Origin: Paraburkholderia sp. BCC1886
Lineage (GTDB): Bacteria > Pseudomonadota > Gammaproteobacteria > Burkholderiales > Burkholderiaceae
DNA: 64,000 bases
Assembly (NCBI RefSeq): GCF_900996245.1
Contig: NZ_CAAJGK010000050.1
Location: 1-64,000, forward strand
Direction: 5' to 3'
The position numbers and the translations under genes are program-made. Of this stretch, positions 1-8,597 are shown piece by piece; positions within the stretch are counted from its first letter, which is position 1, and every line of letters begins with the position of its first letter. The notes below the pieces were generated by a model. It was given only the letters and a program-made list of their open reading frames with translations. It made no database searches and was not told where the DNA came from.

Positions 1-14
1 TTGCATTTCCGGAG

Positions 15-50
15 TGTTACCCATGTCCCGGTACACCTGTTACCCATGTC
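15..50. repeat. 13-bp direct repeat, possible insertion-sequence end remnant
   Basis: TGTTACCCATGTC occurs at 15-27 and again at 38-50, 23 bp apart, followed by CTCCAGTCC. Closely spaced repeats of this form resemble transposase-binding ends of some insertion sequences (IS481-like ends were considered), but no transposase is present and the window edge cuts the context. The stretch 65-118, with a short GC inverted repeat, looks like an intergenic motif seen often in Burkholderia genomes; that is from memory and unchecked. Confidence 0.35.
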
Positions 51-136
51 TCCAGTCCATACACGGCGGCAAAGAAAAGTAGGTGCCCCCCCGCACAGGG
101 GGAACGCTAATAGACCACTAACAAAACAAGGAAAGG

Positions 137-177
137 CCAAAGACAAAAATCAAAGACCAAAGACAAAAAATCAAAAC
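137..177. repeat. Tandem ~20-bp A-rich repeat downstream of the acyl-CoA ligase gene
   Basis: Two near-identical copies of CCAAAGACAAAAATCAAAGA sit head to tail (137-156 and 157-177, one extra A in the second copy). They lie just past the stop of the minus-strand ligase gene, so its transcript would end in a U-rich repeat. No hairpin precedes the U-rich stretch. The rest of 1-170 holds no gene that I can support. Confidence 0.5.
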
Positions 178-1799
178 CCTTCCCGCAAAACCTTGCGAAT
201 AACCTTCCCAGTAGCCGTCATCGGCAAACTCTCCACAAACCGAATCTCCCTCGGATACTCATGCGCCGCGAGGCGCGTCTTAACGTGCATCTGTATCTCG
301 CGCACCAGCTCCTCATCCCCCACGAACCCGGCCTTCAACACCACAAACGCCACGACAATCTCAGTCCGCGCCGCATCAGGCGCCCCCACCACCGCAGCCA
401 TCGACACCGCCGGATGCCGCAACAACGAATCCTCGATCGAGGCCGGCCCGATCCTATACCCCGCGCTCGTAATCACATCGTCGCCACGCCCCACGAAGCG
501 GATAAAACCCTCCGCATCGCATACCCCCAGATCGCCCGTCACCAGATACCGCCCACGGTACTTCTCGCGCGTCGCCGCCTCATTGCCCCAGTACCCCAGA
601 AACATCACCGGATCCGGCGCCTCCACCGCAATGTCCCCTATCGCCCCCGCCGGCAACTCCTGCCCGGCATCGTCGATGATCGCCACACGATGCCCCGGCA
701 CCGCACGACCAATCGCGCCAATGCAAGGTTCGAACAACGCGGCACACGACGACACCACCACATTGCACTCGGTCTGCCCATAAAACTCGTTGATCGTCAC
801 GCCCAGCGCGCGACGCCCCCACTCGATCAACTCGGCACCCAGCGACTCACCCCCGCTCGCCACCGACCGCAATGCAAGCGGCCAACGCTCGGGCCCGGCA
901 ACGCCACGCATCATCTTCAACGCGGTCGGCGGCAAAAACGTATGCGACACAGCATGCCGCGCCATCAGATCGAATGCCGCCTCACCGTCGAACTTCGCAA
1001 AGCGGCGCGCCAGCACCGCGACGCCGTGATGCCACGACGGCAGCAACACGTCGAACAACCCGCCAATCCACGCCCAATCGGCCGGCGTCCACATCAACGT
1101 CGCGTCCACCGGAAAACCCTGCTGCGACATCTCCACGCCCGGCAGATGCCCAAGCAACACCCGGTGACCATGCAACGCGCCTTTCGGTTTGCCCGTCGTG
1201 CCCGAGGTATAAATGATGACCGCCGGATCGTCTGCGCCCGTGTCCACTGGATCGAACGCGGCAGCCGCACCGTTCAGCGCCTGCCAGAAAGACCGCACGG
1301 GCGCCCGCTCGTCAGGCTCGTCCGACGCGAGATCCACGCTGAAGACGCTACGCAATGCCGGCAACGCCGCGCGAATTTCGTCTACCTTGTGCACGCCCGC
1401 CGTGTCCGTAATCAGCGCGACGGCGCCGCTGTCGCCGAGACGATGCTCGATGGCATCCACCCCGAACAGCGCGAACAACGGCACCGCGACCATGCCGGCC
1501 TTATAGGCGGCAAGATGCGCGATGGCCGTTTCGATCGACTGCGACAGAAAGATGCCAATGCGATCGCCTCGCTGCGCACCCGATGCGAGCAACGCATTCG
1601 CGAAACGGGCGGACAGTTGCTTCAGATCGTCGAACGTATAGCGCGTGACGCATCCCTCGTGATCCTCGTAGATCAGCGCAAGACGGCCCGAGCCGTCGGC
1701 CCATTTATCGCACACGTCCACGCCCATGTTGTAGCGCGCGGGAATCTGCCAGGCGAACTGGCGGCTCAGCGATTCGTAGGTCTGACCTTCGAGGTTCAT
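171..1799 (-). CDS. AMP-forming acyl-CoA synthetase (medium-chain/aromatic acid type)
   Basis: This 542-residue enzyme of the ANL superfamily activates a carboxylic acid to its acyl-CoA through an acyl-AMP intermediate. The ATP-binding loop YTSGTTGKPKG is at residues 197-207, followed by YGQTE, the hinge GRGDDVI and the C-terminal TGKVIRK that carries the catalytic lysine. The length is normal for the family. The ATG start has a GAAGGAG ribosome site. It is the last gene of a minus-strand unit with the SDR gene and faces, across the LysR gene, the hydratase and dehydrogenase genes. It is therefore probably the entry step of that pathway. The true substrate cannot be read from the sequence; a short, branched or dicarboxylic acid is possible. 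Confidence 0.88.
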   Translation of the reverse strand: MNLEGQTYESLSRQFAWQIPARYNMGVDVCDKWADGSGRLALIYEDHEGCVTRYTFDDLKQLSARFANALLASGAQRGDRIGIFLSQSIETAIAHLAAYKAGMVAVPLFALFGVDAIEHRLGDSGAVALITDTAGVHKVDEIRAALPALRSVFSVDLASDEPDERAPVRSFWQALNGAAAAFDPVDTGADDPAVIIYTSGTTGKPKGALHGHRVLLGHLPGVEMSQQGFPVDATLMWTPADWAWIGGLFDVLLPSWHHGVAVLARRFAKFDGEAAFDLMARHAVSHTFLPPTALKMMRGVAGPERWPLALRSVASGGESLGAELIEWGRRALGVTINEFYGQTECNVVVSSCAALFEPCIGAIGRAVPGHRVAIIDDAGQELPAGAIGDIAVEAPDPVMFLGYWGNEAATREKYRGRYLVTGDLGVCDAEGFIRFVGRGDDVITSAGYRIGPASIEDSLLRHPAVSMAAVVGAPDAARTEIVVAFVVLKAGFVGDEELVREIQMHVKTRLAAHEYPREIRFVESLPMTATGKVIRKVLREGF

Positions 1800-1865
1800 C
1801 GTGTCTCCTTCATGCCGCTGCGACGGCGTTCTCGTGTTTGCTGTGGGGAAGGCCGCCAGTTGCCC

Positions 1866-2786
1866 TCAATCCGCCGGTTCCTGCAAGCCGGTCGGCGGCT
1901 GATAACGCGGAAAGCCGTTGTATTCGAACGTGCGCTCCGCAGCGGGGAGCGGCCACGAATGGCGAGCGTTCGGTACGCCGCCATCGACGCGAATCACACT
2001 GCCGTTGATAAACGCGGACGCCTCCGACAACAAAAACACCACGGCGCCCGCCAGTTCGGACTCGGTGCCGAAGCGTTGCAGCGGCACGTTGTGCTTCAAC
2101 TTGCGTAGCAGCGCCCGGTAGTGCTCGTCGTAACTGTCCATCCCCGCGGAAGCGATCCAGCCAGGCGCGACCGCGTTCACTCTCACGCCCGCGTGGCCCC
2201 ACTCGCAGGCCGCCGTCTCGGTGAAATTCCAGACGCCGGCGCGTGCGGCGCCGGAATGTCCCATGCCCGGCATGCCGCCCCAGATGTCGGCCAGCATGTT
2301 GACGATCGCGCCGCCGTGATGCTGCAGCCATTGCGTATAGCACTCGCGCGACATCAAAAACGTGCCGTGCAGATTGTTGCGCACCACGGCGTCCCAACCG
2401 TTCAACGAAATTTTTTCGAGCGGCGCGGGGAATTGTCCGCCCGCGCAGTTGAACAGACCGTCGATGCGGCCCAAATCGCGAATCACCGCCGCAACGGTGT
2501 CGCGCACCTGCTGCTCGTTACGGATATCGCAAGGGTAAATACGGTGCGCCGTGGCGGGCGCCGGATGGTCCGCCGTCAGTTCGGCCTGGACGGTGGCGAG
2601 TTTGTCCGCGCTGCGGCCCAGCAACGCGACCGTCGCGCCGAGCGCGGCGAGTTCGTGCACGGTGCAACGGCCGAGTCCGCTACCCGCACCGGTCACGACG
2701 ATAACCTGGCCGGCGAAAAGCCCTTCCCTGAACACCGATCGGTAGCCTTGGGAAATGTTCGATTGACTATGCGACGCGTCGGTCAT
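1866..2786 (-). CDS. SDR family reductase, trans-2-enoyl-CoA / 2,4-dienoyl-CoA reductase-like
   Basis: The 306-residue protein is a short-chain dehydrogenase/reductase with the NAD(P)-binding TGAGSGLG near residue 31, the NCAG motif and a C-terminal INGSVIRVDGG segment. The usual YxxxK catalytic motif is absent. In its place is HSGAARAGV, the arrangement I associate with peroxisomal enoyl-CoA reductase (PECR) and dienoyl-CoA reductases. Reduction of an unsaturated acyl-CoA is thus more likely than alcohol oxidation. The start is an ATG with AAGGAG spaced 8 nt. It lies 66 bp upstream of the acyl-CoA ligase gene on the same strand and is probably cotranscribed. A C-terminal tail of about 30 residues goes beyond the core fold. 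Confidence 0.82.
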   Translation of the reverse strand: MTDASHSQSNISQGYRSVFREGLFAGQVIVVTGAGSGLGRCTVHELAALGATVALLGRSADKLATVQAELTADHPAPATAHRIYPCDIRNEQQVRDTVAAVIRDLGRIDGLFNCAGGQFPAPLEKISLNGWDAVVRNNLHGTFLMSRECYTQWLQHHGGAIVNMLADIWGGMPGMGHSGAARAGVWNFTETAACEWGHAGVRVNAVAPGWIASAGMDSYDEHYRALLRKLKHNVPLQRFGTESELAGAVVFLLSEASAFINGSVIRVDGGVPNARHSWPLPAAERTFEYNGFPRYQPPTGLQEPAD

Positions 2787-2889
2787 GCGGGTGTCTCCTT
2801 CATGGTCTGCGCTTCGAATTTTTTTGAGTTTAGCTCAGGTCATGAAAAAGCACAGTGCTCGTTTGCAGCGATAAGACGATTTTGTCAGG

Positions 2890-3846
2890 CTATTCGTCAG
2901 ATACAGCGCGTCGCCCAATACTTGAGCCCGACTCAAATTTTTCTCCCGCACCGCGGCCGCTGCCGCGCGCCTGCTCCAGCATGAATTCGATGAAGCTCGC
3001 CGCCGCCAGCGTGTGATGACGGTTCGGCATGTACAGCATGTACATGTGCGTGCCGAAGATGCTCAGACGCCATTCGTCCAGCGTCGTCACCACGTCGCCG
3101 CGCAGCAGGTCGTCCTGCACCACGTAATCGGGCACGAGGCCGACGCCGAGGCCGGCGCGCACGGCCTGACGCAAAAACAGAAAGTTCTCGGAGATGAGCG
3201 TCGGTTCGAGCAGCACTTCGTGCCGCTCGTCGCGCAGGTAGGCGGCCACGCGTAATTGCCGGCCGATCACGGCGGCGGTGATCAACGGCGCGGTGCGCAG
3301 ATCGTCGAGGCGGGTCGGCAAGCCGTGCTCGCGGACGTACGCGGGCGACGCGCAGGCCACGTAACGCACCGGACCCATATCGCGCGCGACGAGGTTTTGC
3401 GGCGGCTCGGACATCACCCGCACGGCGATATCGACTTCGTCGCGCATCAGATCTTCGACGCGATTCTCGAACATCACGTCGAGCACGATGCCGGGATAGA
3501 GCCGCTTGAAAGCAATCAGCCAGTCCGACATGACGAGCTGGCCATAGCCGCTCGGCACGCTCAACCGCACGCGCCCCTGCAGACTCTGGCCGAGCGTGCT
3601 GACCGATTCGCGCGCGGCGAGCAGCGCGTTCTGGATCGTGCGGCCGTGTTCGTAGAGTTGCAGGCCGATTTCGGTGGGCTCGACGCGGCGCGTGGTGCGC
3701 CGAACCAGTTGCAGGCCGATCGACCGCTCCAGCTGGTTCAGGTGGTAGCTCACGTTCGCGCGGCTCATCTTGAGGCGGCGGGCGGCGCCGCTCAGGTTGC
3801 CGGCGTCGAGTATTTCGACCAGCAAGGTCAGGGAGTTGACGTCCAT
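2890..3846 (-). CDS. LysR-type transcriptional regulator of the acyl-CoA cluster
   Basis: This is a 318-residue LysR protein. The N-terminal winged helix-turn-helix (residues 1-60, including LSGAARRLKMSRANVSYHLNQLE) is followed by a substrate-binding effector domain. I chose the ATG at 3846, which has AAAGG 7 nt upstream; a TTG at 3885 would add 13 residues that do not match the family. It is divergent from the fused hydratase/dehydrogenase gene, and the 144-bp gap between them carries LysR-type palindromes, the normal arrangement for autoregulation plus control of the divergent operon. The C-terminus has a low-complexity tail of about 25 residues. The inducer is unknown. Confidence 0.9.
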   Translation of the reverse strand: MDVNSLTLLVEILDAGNLSGAARRLKMSRANVSYHLNQLERSIGLQLVRRTTRRVEPTEIGLQLYEHGRTIQNALLAARESVSTLGQSLQGRVRLSVPSGYGQLVMSDWLIAFKRLYPGIVLDVMFENRVEDLMRDEVDIAVRVMSEPPQNLVARDMGPVRYVACASPAYVREHGLPTRLDDLRTAPLITAAVIGRQLRVAAYLRDERHEVLLEPTLISENFLFLRQAVRAGLGVGLVPDYVVQDDLLRGDVVTTLDEWRLSIFGTHMYMLYMPNRHHTLAAASFIEFMLEQARGSGRGAGEKFESGSSIGRRAVSDE

Positions 3847-3870
3847 CGCGGCGCCTTTGTTCAAATCGGC

Positions 3871-3915
3871 TTGACAGTCTGTCAACGGGAGATGGGATTG
3901 TCAATAAACCTTGAC
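3871..3915. promoter_or_regulatory. Candidate LysR operator, perfect palindrome plus second inverted site
   Basis: TTGACAGTCTGTCAA at 3871-3885 is a perfect 7+1+7 palindrome and fits the T-N11-A LysR box. A second inverted pair, GTCAA-N6-TTGAC, follows at 3900-3915. Both sit between the divergent LysR start (3846) and the hydratase/dehydrogenase start (3991), where a recognition site and an activation site are expected. Confidence 0.55.
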
Positions 3916-3990
3916 GAACCCACAATCGTGCGACATTTGCCGAACCGGCTCGAGCATTCGCCTTAATCCCACATTCAGGAGACGACACCC

Positions 3991-6111
3991 ATGACCGCCC
4001 TTCCTTCGGCCGACGTAGTCACGCGCGAGCTGCGCGGCAAAGTCCTGCTGGTCACGCTCGACCATCCGCCCGTCAACGCCCTGTCCGCCGATGTGCGGCG
4101 CGGCCTGCTCGACGCGATCGAGGCCGCCGACGCCGATCCGGCCGTCGAAGCGGTGCTGATAGTCGGGGCAGGACGCAACTTCATCGCCGGTGCGGATATT
4201 CGCGAGTTCGGCAAACCGCCGGTGCCGCCTTCGCTGCCCGACGTCTGCAACCGGATCGAAGCGTGCGGCAAGCTGGTGGTCGCGGCCATTCACGGCGCGG
4301 CGCTCGGCGGCGGCCTCGAAATCGCGCTGTCGGCGCACTACCGGCTCGCGGTCGACGGCGCCAAACTCGGCCTGCCCGAAGTCCAGCTCGGCCTGTTGCC
4401 CGGCGCCGGCGGCACGCAGCGTACGCCGCGTCTGATCGGCGCTCAAGCCGCGCTCGACCTGATTCTGAGCGGCCGTCACGCGAGCGCCAAAGAAGCGCTG
4501 TCGCTCGGCCTCGTCGACCGGCTGGGCGCGAGTGGCGACACGCTCGCCGAAGGGCTCGCCTACGTGCACGAACTGCTCGCCGGCCGCGCGCCGGTGCGCC
4601 GCACGCGCGACGCGACGGCCTTGAGCGACCGCGCGGCCAGCCACGCGGCAGTCGCCGCGGCACGCACTGAAACCGCGAAGAAATCGCGCGGCCTGTTCTC
4701 TCCGCTGAAAATCGTCGATGCGGTGGAAGCCGCGATCGACCAGCCTTTCGAAGACGGCTTGCGTCTCGAACGCACGCTGTTCCTGCAATGCCTCGACAGT
4801 CCGCAACGCGCCGGTCTGGTCCACGCGTTCTTCGCCGAACGCGAGGTGCTGAAGGCGCCGGAAACACGCGACGCGACACCTCGCGCATTGACAACGCTCG
4901 GCGTGGTGGGCGGCGGCACGATGGGCGCCGGCATCGCGGTCGCGGCACTCGACGCGGGCCTGCCGGTGACGATGATCGAACGCGACGACGCGTCGCTCGC
5001 TCGCGGGCGCGCGCACATCGAAAAGGTCTACGACGGGCTGATCGCAAAAGGTCGCCTGACCGCCGAGAAGAAAGCCGCCATCATGGCGCGCTGGAGCGGC
5101 AGCACGTCTTACGACGCGCTCGCCGACACCGATCTGGTGATCGAAGCCGTGTTCGAAGACATGGCGGTCAAGCAGGCCGTGTTCGCCGAACTCGATCGCG
5201 TCTGCAAGCCCGGCGCGGTGCTCGCCACCAACACGTCGTATCTCGACATCGACGGGATCGCGGCGAGCATCTCGCGTCCGGCGGACGTGATCGGCCTGCA
5301 CTTCTTTTCGCCGGCCAACATCATGAAGCTGCTCGAAGTGGTGGTGCCGAAGCAGGTCAGCGCGGACGTCGTCGCCACGGCGTTCGAGCTCGCCAAGAAG
5401 CTGCGCAAGACGCCGGTGCGCGCGGGCGTGTGCGACGGCTTCATCGGCAACCGGGTGCTCGCGGTGTACCGCAGCGCCGCCGACGCGATGATGGAGGACG
5501 GCGCGTCGCCGTATCAGATCGACGCGGCCGTGCGCGCGTTCGGCTTCGCGATGGGGCCGTTCCAGGTGGTCGATCTGGCCGGCGGCGACATCGGCTGGGC
5601 CTCGCGCAAACGACGCGCGGCCACGCGCAATCCGGCCGCGCGTTATGTGCATATCGCCGACCGTCTGTGCGAGCGCGGCTGGTTCGGCCAGAAGACCGGC
5701 CGCGGCTTCTATCTGTACGAGCAAGGTTCGCGCAGCGGCACGCCCGACCCGGAAGTGGAAGCGATCATCGACGCCGAGCGCGAACGCGCCGGCATCACGC
5801 CGCGCAGCTTTAGCGACGAAGAGATCATCCGCCGCTACATGGCCGCGATGATCAACGAAGGCGCGAACGTCGTGCACGAAGGCATCGCACTGCGTCCGCT
5901 GGATGTGGACGTGACCTTCCTGTACGGCTACGGCTTTCCGCGCTATCGCGGCGGTCCGATGAAATACGCGGACACGGTGGGCTTGCCGACGGTGCTGGCC
6001 GACATCCGCGAGTTCGCCAAAGAAGACCCGCTGTTCTGGCAAGCGTCGCCGTTGCTGGTGGATCTCGTCGAGCGCGGCGCCGATTTCGCGAGCCTCAACC
6101 GGTCGGCCTGA
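3991..6111 (+). CDS. Bifunctional enoyl-CoA hydratase / 3-hydroxyacyl-CoA dehydrogenase (FadB/PimF-like)
   Basis: This 706-residue beta-oxidation enzyme catalyses hydration of enoyl-CoA and NAD-dependent oxidation of the 3-hydroxyacyl-CoA. The crotonase domain (about 1-190) has the oxyanion loop AGADIREFG and both catalytic glutamates, E110 in GGGLE and E130 in LPEV. The dehydrogenase domain begins near residue 303 with the Rossmann motif VVGGGTMGAGIA and contains the HFFSPANIMKLLEVV catalytic segment; a C-terminal dimerization domain follows. It starts a plus-strand operon with two acyl-CoA dehydrogenases, an order like pimF-pimC-pimD of dicarboxylate degradation. No thiolase is next to it. 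An ATG with GGAGACGACACCC upstream supports the start. Confidence 0.93.
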   Translation: MTALPSADVVTRELRGKVLLVTLDHPPVNALSADVRRGLLDAIEAADADPAVEAVLIVGAGRNFIAGADIREFGKPPVPPSLPDVCNRIEACGKLVVAAIHGAALGGGLEIALSAHYRLAVDGAKLGLPEVQLGLLPGAGGTQRTPRLIGAQAALDLILSGRHASAKEALSLGLVDRLGASGDTLAEGLAYVHELLAGRAPVRRTRDATALSDRAASHAAVAAARTETAKKSRGLFSPLKIVDAVEAAIDQPFEDGLRLERTLFLQCLDSPQRAGLVHAFFAEREVLKAPETRDATPRALTTLGVVGGGTMGAGIAVAALDAGLPVTMIERDDASLARGRAHIEKVYDGLIAKGRLTAEKKAAIMARWSGSTSYDALADTDLVIEAVFEDMAVKQAVFAELDRVCKPGAVLATNTSYLDIDGIAASISRPADVIGLHFFSPANIMKLLEVVVPKQVSADVVATAFELAKKLRKTPVRAGVCDGFIGNRVLAVYRSAADAMMEDGASPYQIDAAVRAFGFAMGPFQVVDLAGGDIGWASRKRRAATRNPAARYVHIADRLCERGWFGQKTGRGFYLYEQGSRSGTPDPEVEAIIDAERERAGITPRSFSDEEIIRRYMAAMINEGANVVHEGIALRPLDVDVTFLYGYGFPRYRGGPMKYADTVGLPTVLADIREFAKEDPLFWQASPLLVDLVERGADFASLNRSA

Positions 6112-6198
6112 CGCGGCCTTCCGGATGCCGAAGCACACTCACCGGCGGCGGCATGAAACCATGCCGCCGTCTGGCCGACTCCTTACGGACACCCCGCC

Positions 6199-7410
6199 AT
6201 GGATCTGAACTTCACCGCCGAAGAAGAAGCGTTCCGCACCGACGTACTCGACTTTCTGCGCGACAAACTCCCGCGACGCCTCGCCGACAAGGTGCAGGGC
6301 GGACGCCGTCTGACGCGCGACGACATGGCCGAATGGCATGCGATCCTGCATGCGCAAGGCTGGCTCGCGAATCACTGGCCGCAGCAGTACGGCGGCCCGG
6401 GCTGGAACGCCGTGCAGAAATTCATCTTCGAAAACGAATGCGCGCTGGCCGGCGCGCCGCGCGTGGTGCCGTTCGGCGTCAACATGCTCGGCCCGGTGCT
6501 GATCAAATACGGCAGCGAGGTGCAGAAACGCCACTGGCTGCCGCGCATTCTCGACGGCTCGGACTGGTGGTGCCAGGGCTATTCGGAACCGGGCGCGGGC
6601 TCAGACCTCGCCGCGGTGAATACCACCGCCGTACGCGGCAGCGACGCACAGGGCGAGTACTACCTCGTCAACGGGCAGAAGACGTGGACCACGCTCGGCC
6701 ACTTCGCGAACATGATCTTTTGCCTCGTGCGCAGCGCAACCGACGTGCGCAAGCAGGAAGGCATCAGCTTCCTGCTCATCGATATGAACACGCCGGGCGT
6801 CGAAGTGCGCCCCATCGTCACGCTCGACGGCGAACACGAAGTCAACGAAGTGTTCTTCACGGACGTGCGCGTTCCGGTCGAGAACCTCGTCGGCGAAGAA
6901 AACAAAGGCTGGACGTACGCGAAATATCTGCTCACGTATGAGCGCACCAATATCGCGGGCGTCGGTTTCTCGGTGGCCGCTTTCAGGCGGCTCGGCAAGA
7001 TCGCCGCGCAACAGCAGCGCAACGGCCGGCCGCTCGCGGACGATCCGTCGTTCGCGGCGCGCATGGCGCGCGTCGAGATCGATCTGGAGAACATGCAGAC
7101 CACCAATCTGCGCGTCATCGCGGCAGTGGCCGGCGGCGGCGTGCCCGGCGCGGAGAGTTCGATGCTGAAAATTCGCGGCACGGAAATCCGTCAGGAGATC
7201 TCTTCGCTGACGCGCCGTGCGATGGGCCCGTACGCGCAGCCTTTTATCGAAGCCGCGCTGCACGACGAGCACTATGCGGGCGAACCGATCGGCCCCGACG
7301 AAGCGGCGAGCGCTGCTTCGCAATACTTCAACAATCGCAAGCTGTCGATCTTCGGCGGCTCCAACGAAATCCAGAAGAACATCATTTCCAAAATGATCCT
7401 GGGACTGTGA
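6199..7410 (+). CDS. Acyl-CoA dehydrogenase, PimC-like (large subunit type)
   Basis: The 403-residue FAD enzyme introduces the 2,3-double bond into an acyl-CoA. Family features seen are the N-terminal helical domain, WWCQGYSEPGAGSDLA (FAD and substrate contact), the flavin-stacking segment NGQKTWTT and the C-terminal signature FGGSNEIQKNI. It resembles what I recall of the pimeloyl-CoA dehydrogenase large subunit (PimC), including the HWPQQYGGPGW segment. The paired gene directly downstream resembles PimD, so a heteromeric enzyme is likely. Electrons would pass to ETF and then to ETF-ubiquinone oxidoreductase, a copy of which is encoded at 33.6 kb. The start has a suitable position 87 bp after the preceding gene. 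Chain-length specificity is inferred only. Confidence 0.9.
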   Translation: MDLNFTAEEEAFRTDVLDFLRDKLPRRLADKVQGGRRLTRDDMAEWHAILHAQGWLANHWPQQYGGPGWNAVQKFIFENECALAGAPRVVPFGVNMLGPVLIKYGSEVQKRHWLPRILDGSDWWCQGYSEPGAGSDLAAVNTTAVRGSDAQGEYYLVNGQKTWTTLGHFANMIFCLVRSATDVRKQEGISFLLIDMNTPGVEVRPIVTLDGEHEVNEVFFTDVRVPVENLVGEENKGWTYAKYLLTYERTNIAGVGFSVAAFRRLGKIAAQQQRNGRPLADDPSFAARMARVEIDLENMQTTNLRVIAAVAGGGVPGAESSMLKIRGTEIRQEISSLTRRAMGPYAQPFIEAALHDEHYAGEPIGPDEAASAASQYFNNRKLSIFGGSNEIQKNIISKMILGL

Positions 7411-7423
7411 AGGAGCGCACGTC

Positions 7424-8575
7424 ATGAATTTCCAGCACACCGAAGACCGCCGCATGCTGGCGGATACGCTGAACCGTTTCGTCAGCGAACAATACGGCTT
7501 TGCGACGCGCGAGAGCATCGCGCGCTCGCCCGAAGGTTTTAGCGCAGAACTGTGGGACCGTTTCGCGGAGCTCGGCATCATCGGCGCGTTGTTCGACGAA
7601 GCCGACGGCGGTTTTGGCGGCGGCGGTTTCGATATCGCGGTCGTGTTCGAGAGCCTTGGACGCGGACTCGTGGTCGAGCCGTTTCTCGACACGTTGATGG
7701 TCGGCCAGGCGCTCGCGCAAAGCGGCAACGCAGAGCAGAAGGCGTCGCTTGCTGGGTTGATCGACGGAACGCGGCGGGTTGCATTCGCTCACGCCGAGCC
7801 GGGTGGGCATTACGAACTCGCGCAGGTCGCCACGCGTGCGCAACGCAGCAGCGGGCATGGCGACAAGCATGGCGATTCATGGGTGCTGAACGGCGCGAAG
7901 GCCGTGGTCCAGCAAGGCGAAAGCGCGTCGCTGTTTCTGGTGTCGGCGCGCACCGCCGGCGCGGACGACGCCGACACCGGTATCACGCTCTTTCTGGTGC
8001 CGGCCGACGCCGCCGGCGTGAGCCTGCGCGGCTATCGAAAGATCGACGGCGGACGCGCCGCGGAACTGAGCCTCGAGAACGTGACGCTCGGCGCGGACGC
8101 CCTACTCGGCACGCCGGACACCGGCTTTGCCACGCTCGAATACGCGGTCTGCTGCGGCGTGCTGGCGTTGTGCGCGGAAGCCGTCGGCGCGATGGATATC
8201 GCCCGCGACCACACGCTCGAATATCTGCGCACGCGCAAGCAGTTCGGCGTGCCGATCGGCAGCTTCCAGGCGTTGCAACACCGCATGGCGACCTTGCTGC
8301 TCGAAATCGAACAGGCCCGCTCGTCGGTCATCAACGCGGCCGCGGCGCTAGGCGGCGAGCGGCGCTCGCGGGAACGCGCGGTATCGGCGGCGAAATACAG
8401 CATCGGCAGGATCGGCGCACTGGTCGCGGAGGAATGTATCCAGTTGCACGGCGGAATCGGCATGACGTGGGAATTGCCAATGTCGCACTACGCGAAGCGC
8501 CTCGTGATGATCGACCACCAGCTAGGCGACGAAGACCATCATCTCGAACGGTTCATCGCGTTAGGGCACGACTGA
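7424..8575 (+). CDS. Acyl-CoA dehydrogenase, PimD-like (small subunit type)
   Basis: This is a second acyl-CoA dehydrogenase of 383 residues, starting 13 bp after the first with GAAGGAG as ribosome site. It carries NGAKAVVQ in place of the usual flavin motif, TRKQFGVPIGSFQALQHR in the C-terminal helical domain and QLHGGIGMTWE near the end. Sequence style and gene order match pimeloyl-CoA dehydrogenase small subunit (PimD). Two unequal acyl-CoA dehydrogenases side by side usually act as one heteromer, as in steroid and dicarboxylate degradation. It ends the operon; the next gene is on the opposite strand only 22 bp away. Confidence 0.9.
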   Translation: MNFQHTEDRRMLADTLNRFVSEQYGFATRESIARSPEGFSAELWDRFAELGIIGALFDEADGGFGGGGFDIAVVFESLGRGLVVEPFLDTLMVGQALAQSGNAEQKASLAGLIDGTRRVAFAHAEPGGHYELAQVATRAQRSSGHGDKHGDSWVLNGAKAVVQQGESASLFLVSARTAGADDADTGITLFLVPADAAGVSLRGYRKIDGGRAAELSLENVTLGADALLGTPDTGFATLEYAVCCGVLALCAEAVGAMDIARDHTLEYLRTRKQFGVPIGSFQALQHRMATLLLEIEQARSSVINAAAALGGERRSRERAVSAAKYSIGRIGALVAEECIQLHGGIGMTWELPMSHYAKRLVMIDHQLGDEDHHLERFIALGHD

Positions 8576-8597
8576 GCGAGTGCGCGAAGCCCGCGTT

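Noticed and set aside
3901..6138. 745-codon open frame antisense to the hydratase/dehydrogenase gene
   Set aside because: It mirrors the codon bias of the true gene (His/Arg/Ala/Asp-rich translation), has no family features and overlaps fully with a well-supported enzyme.
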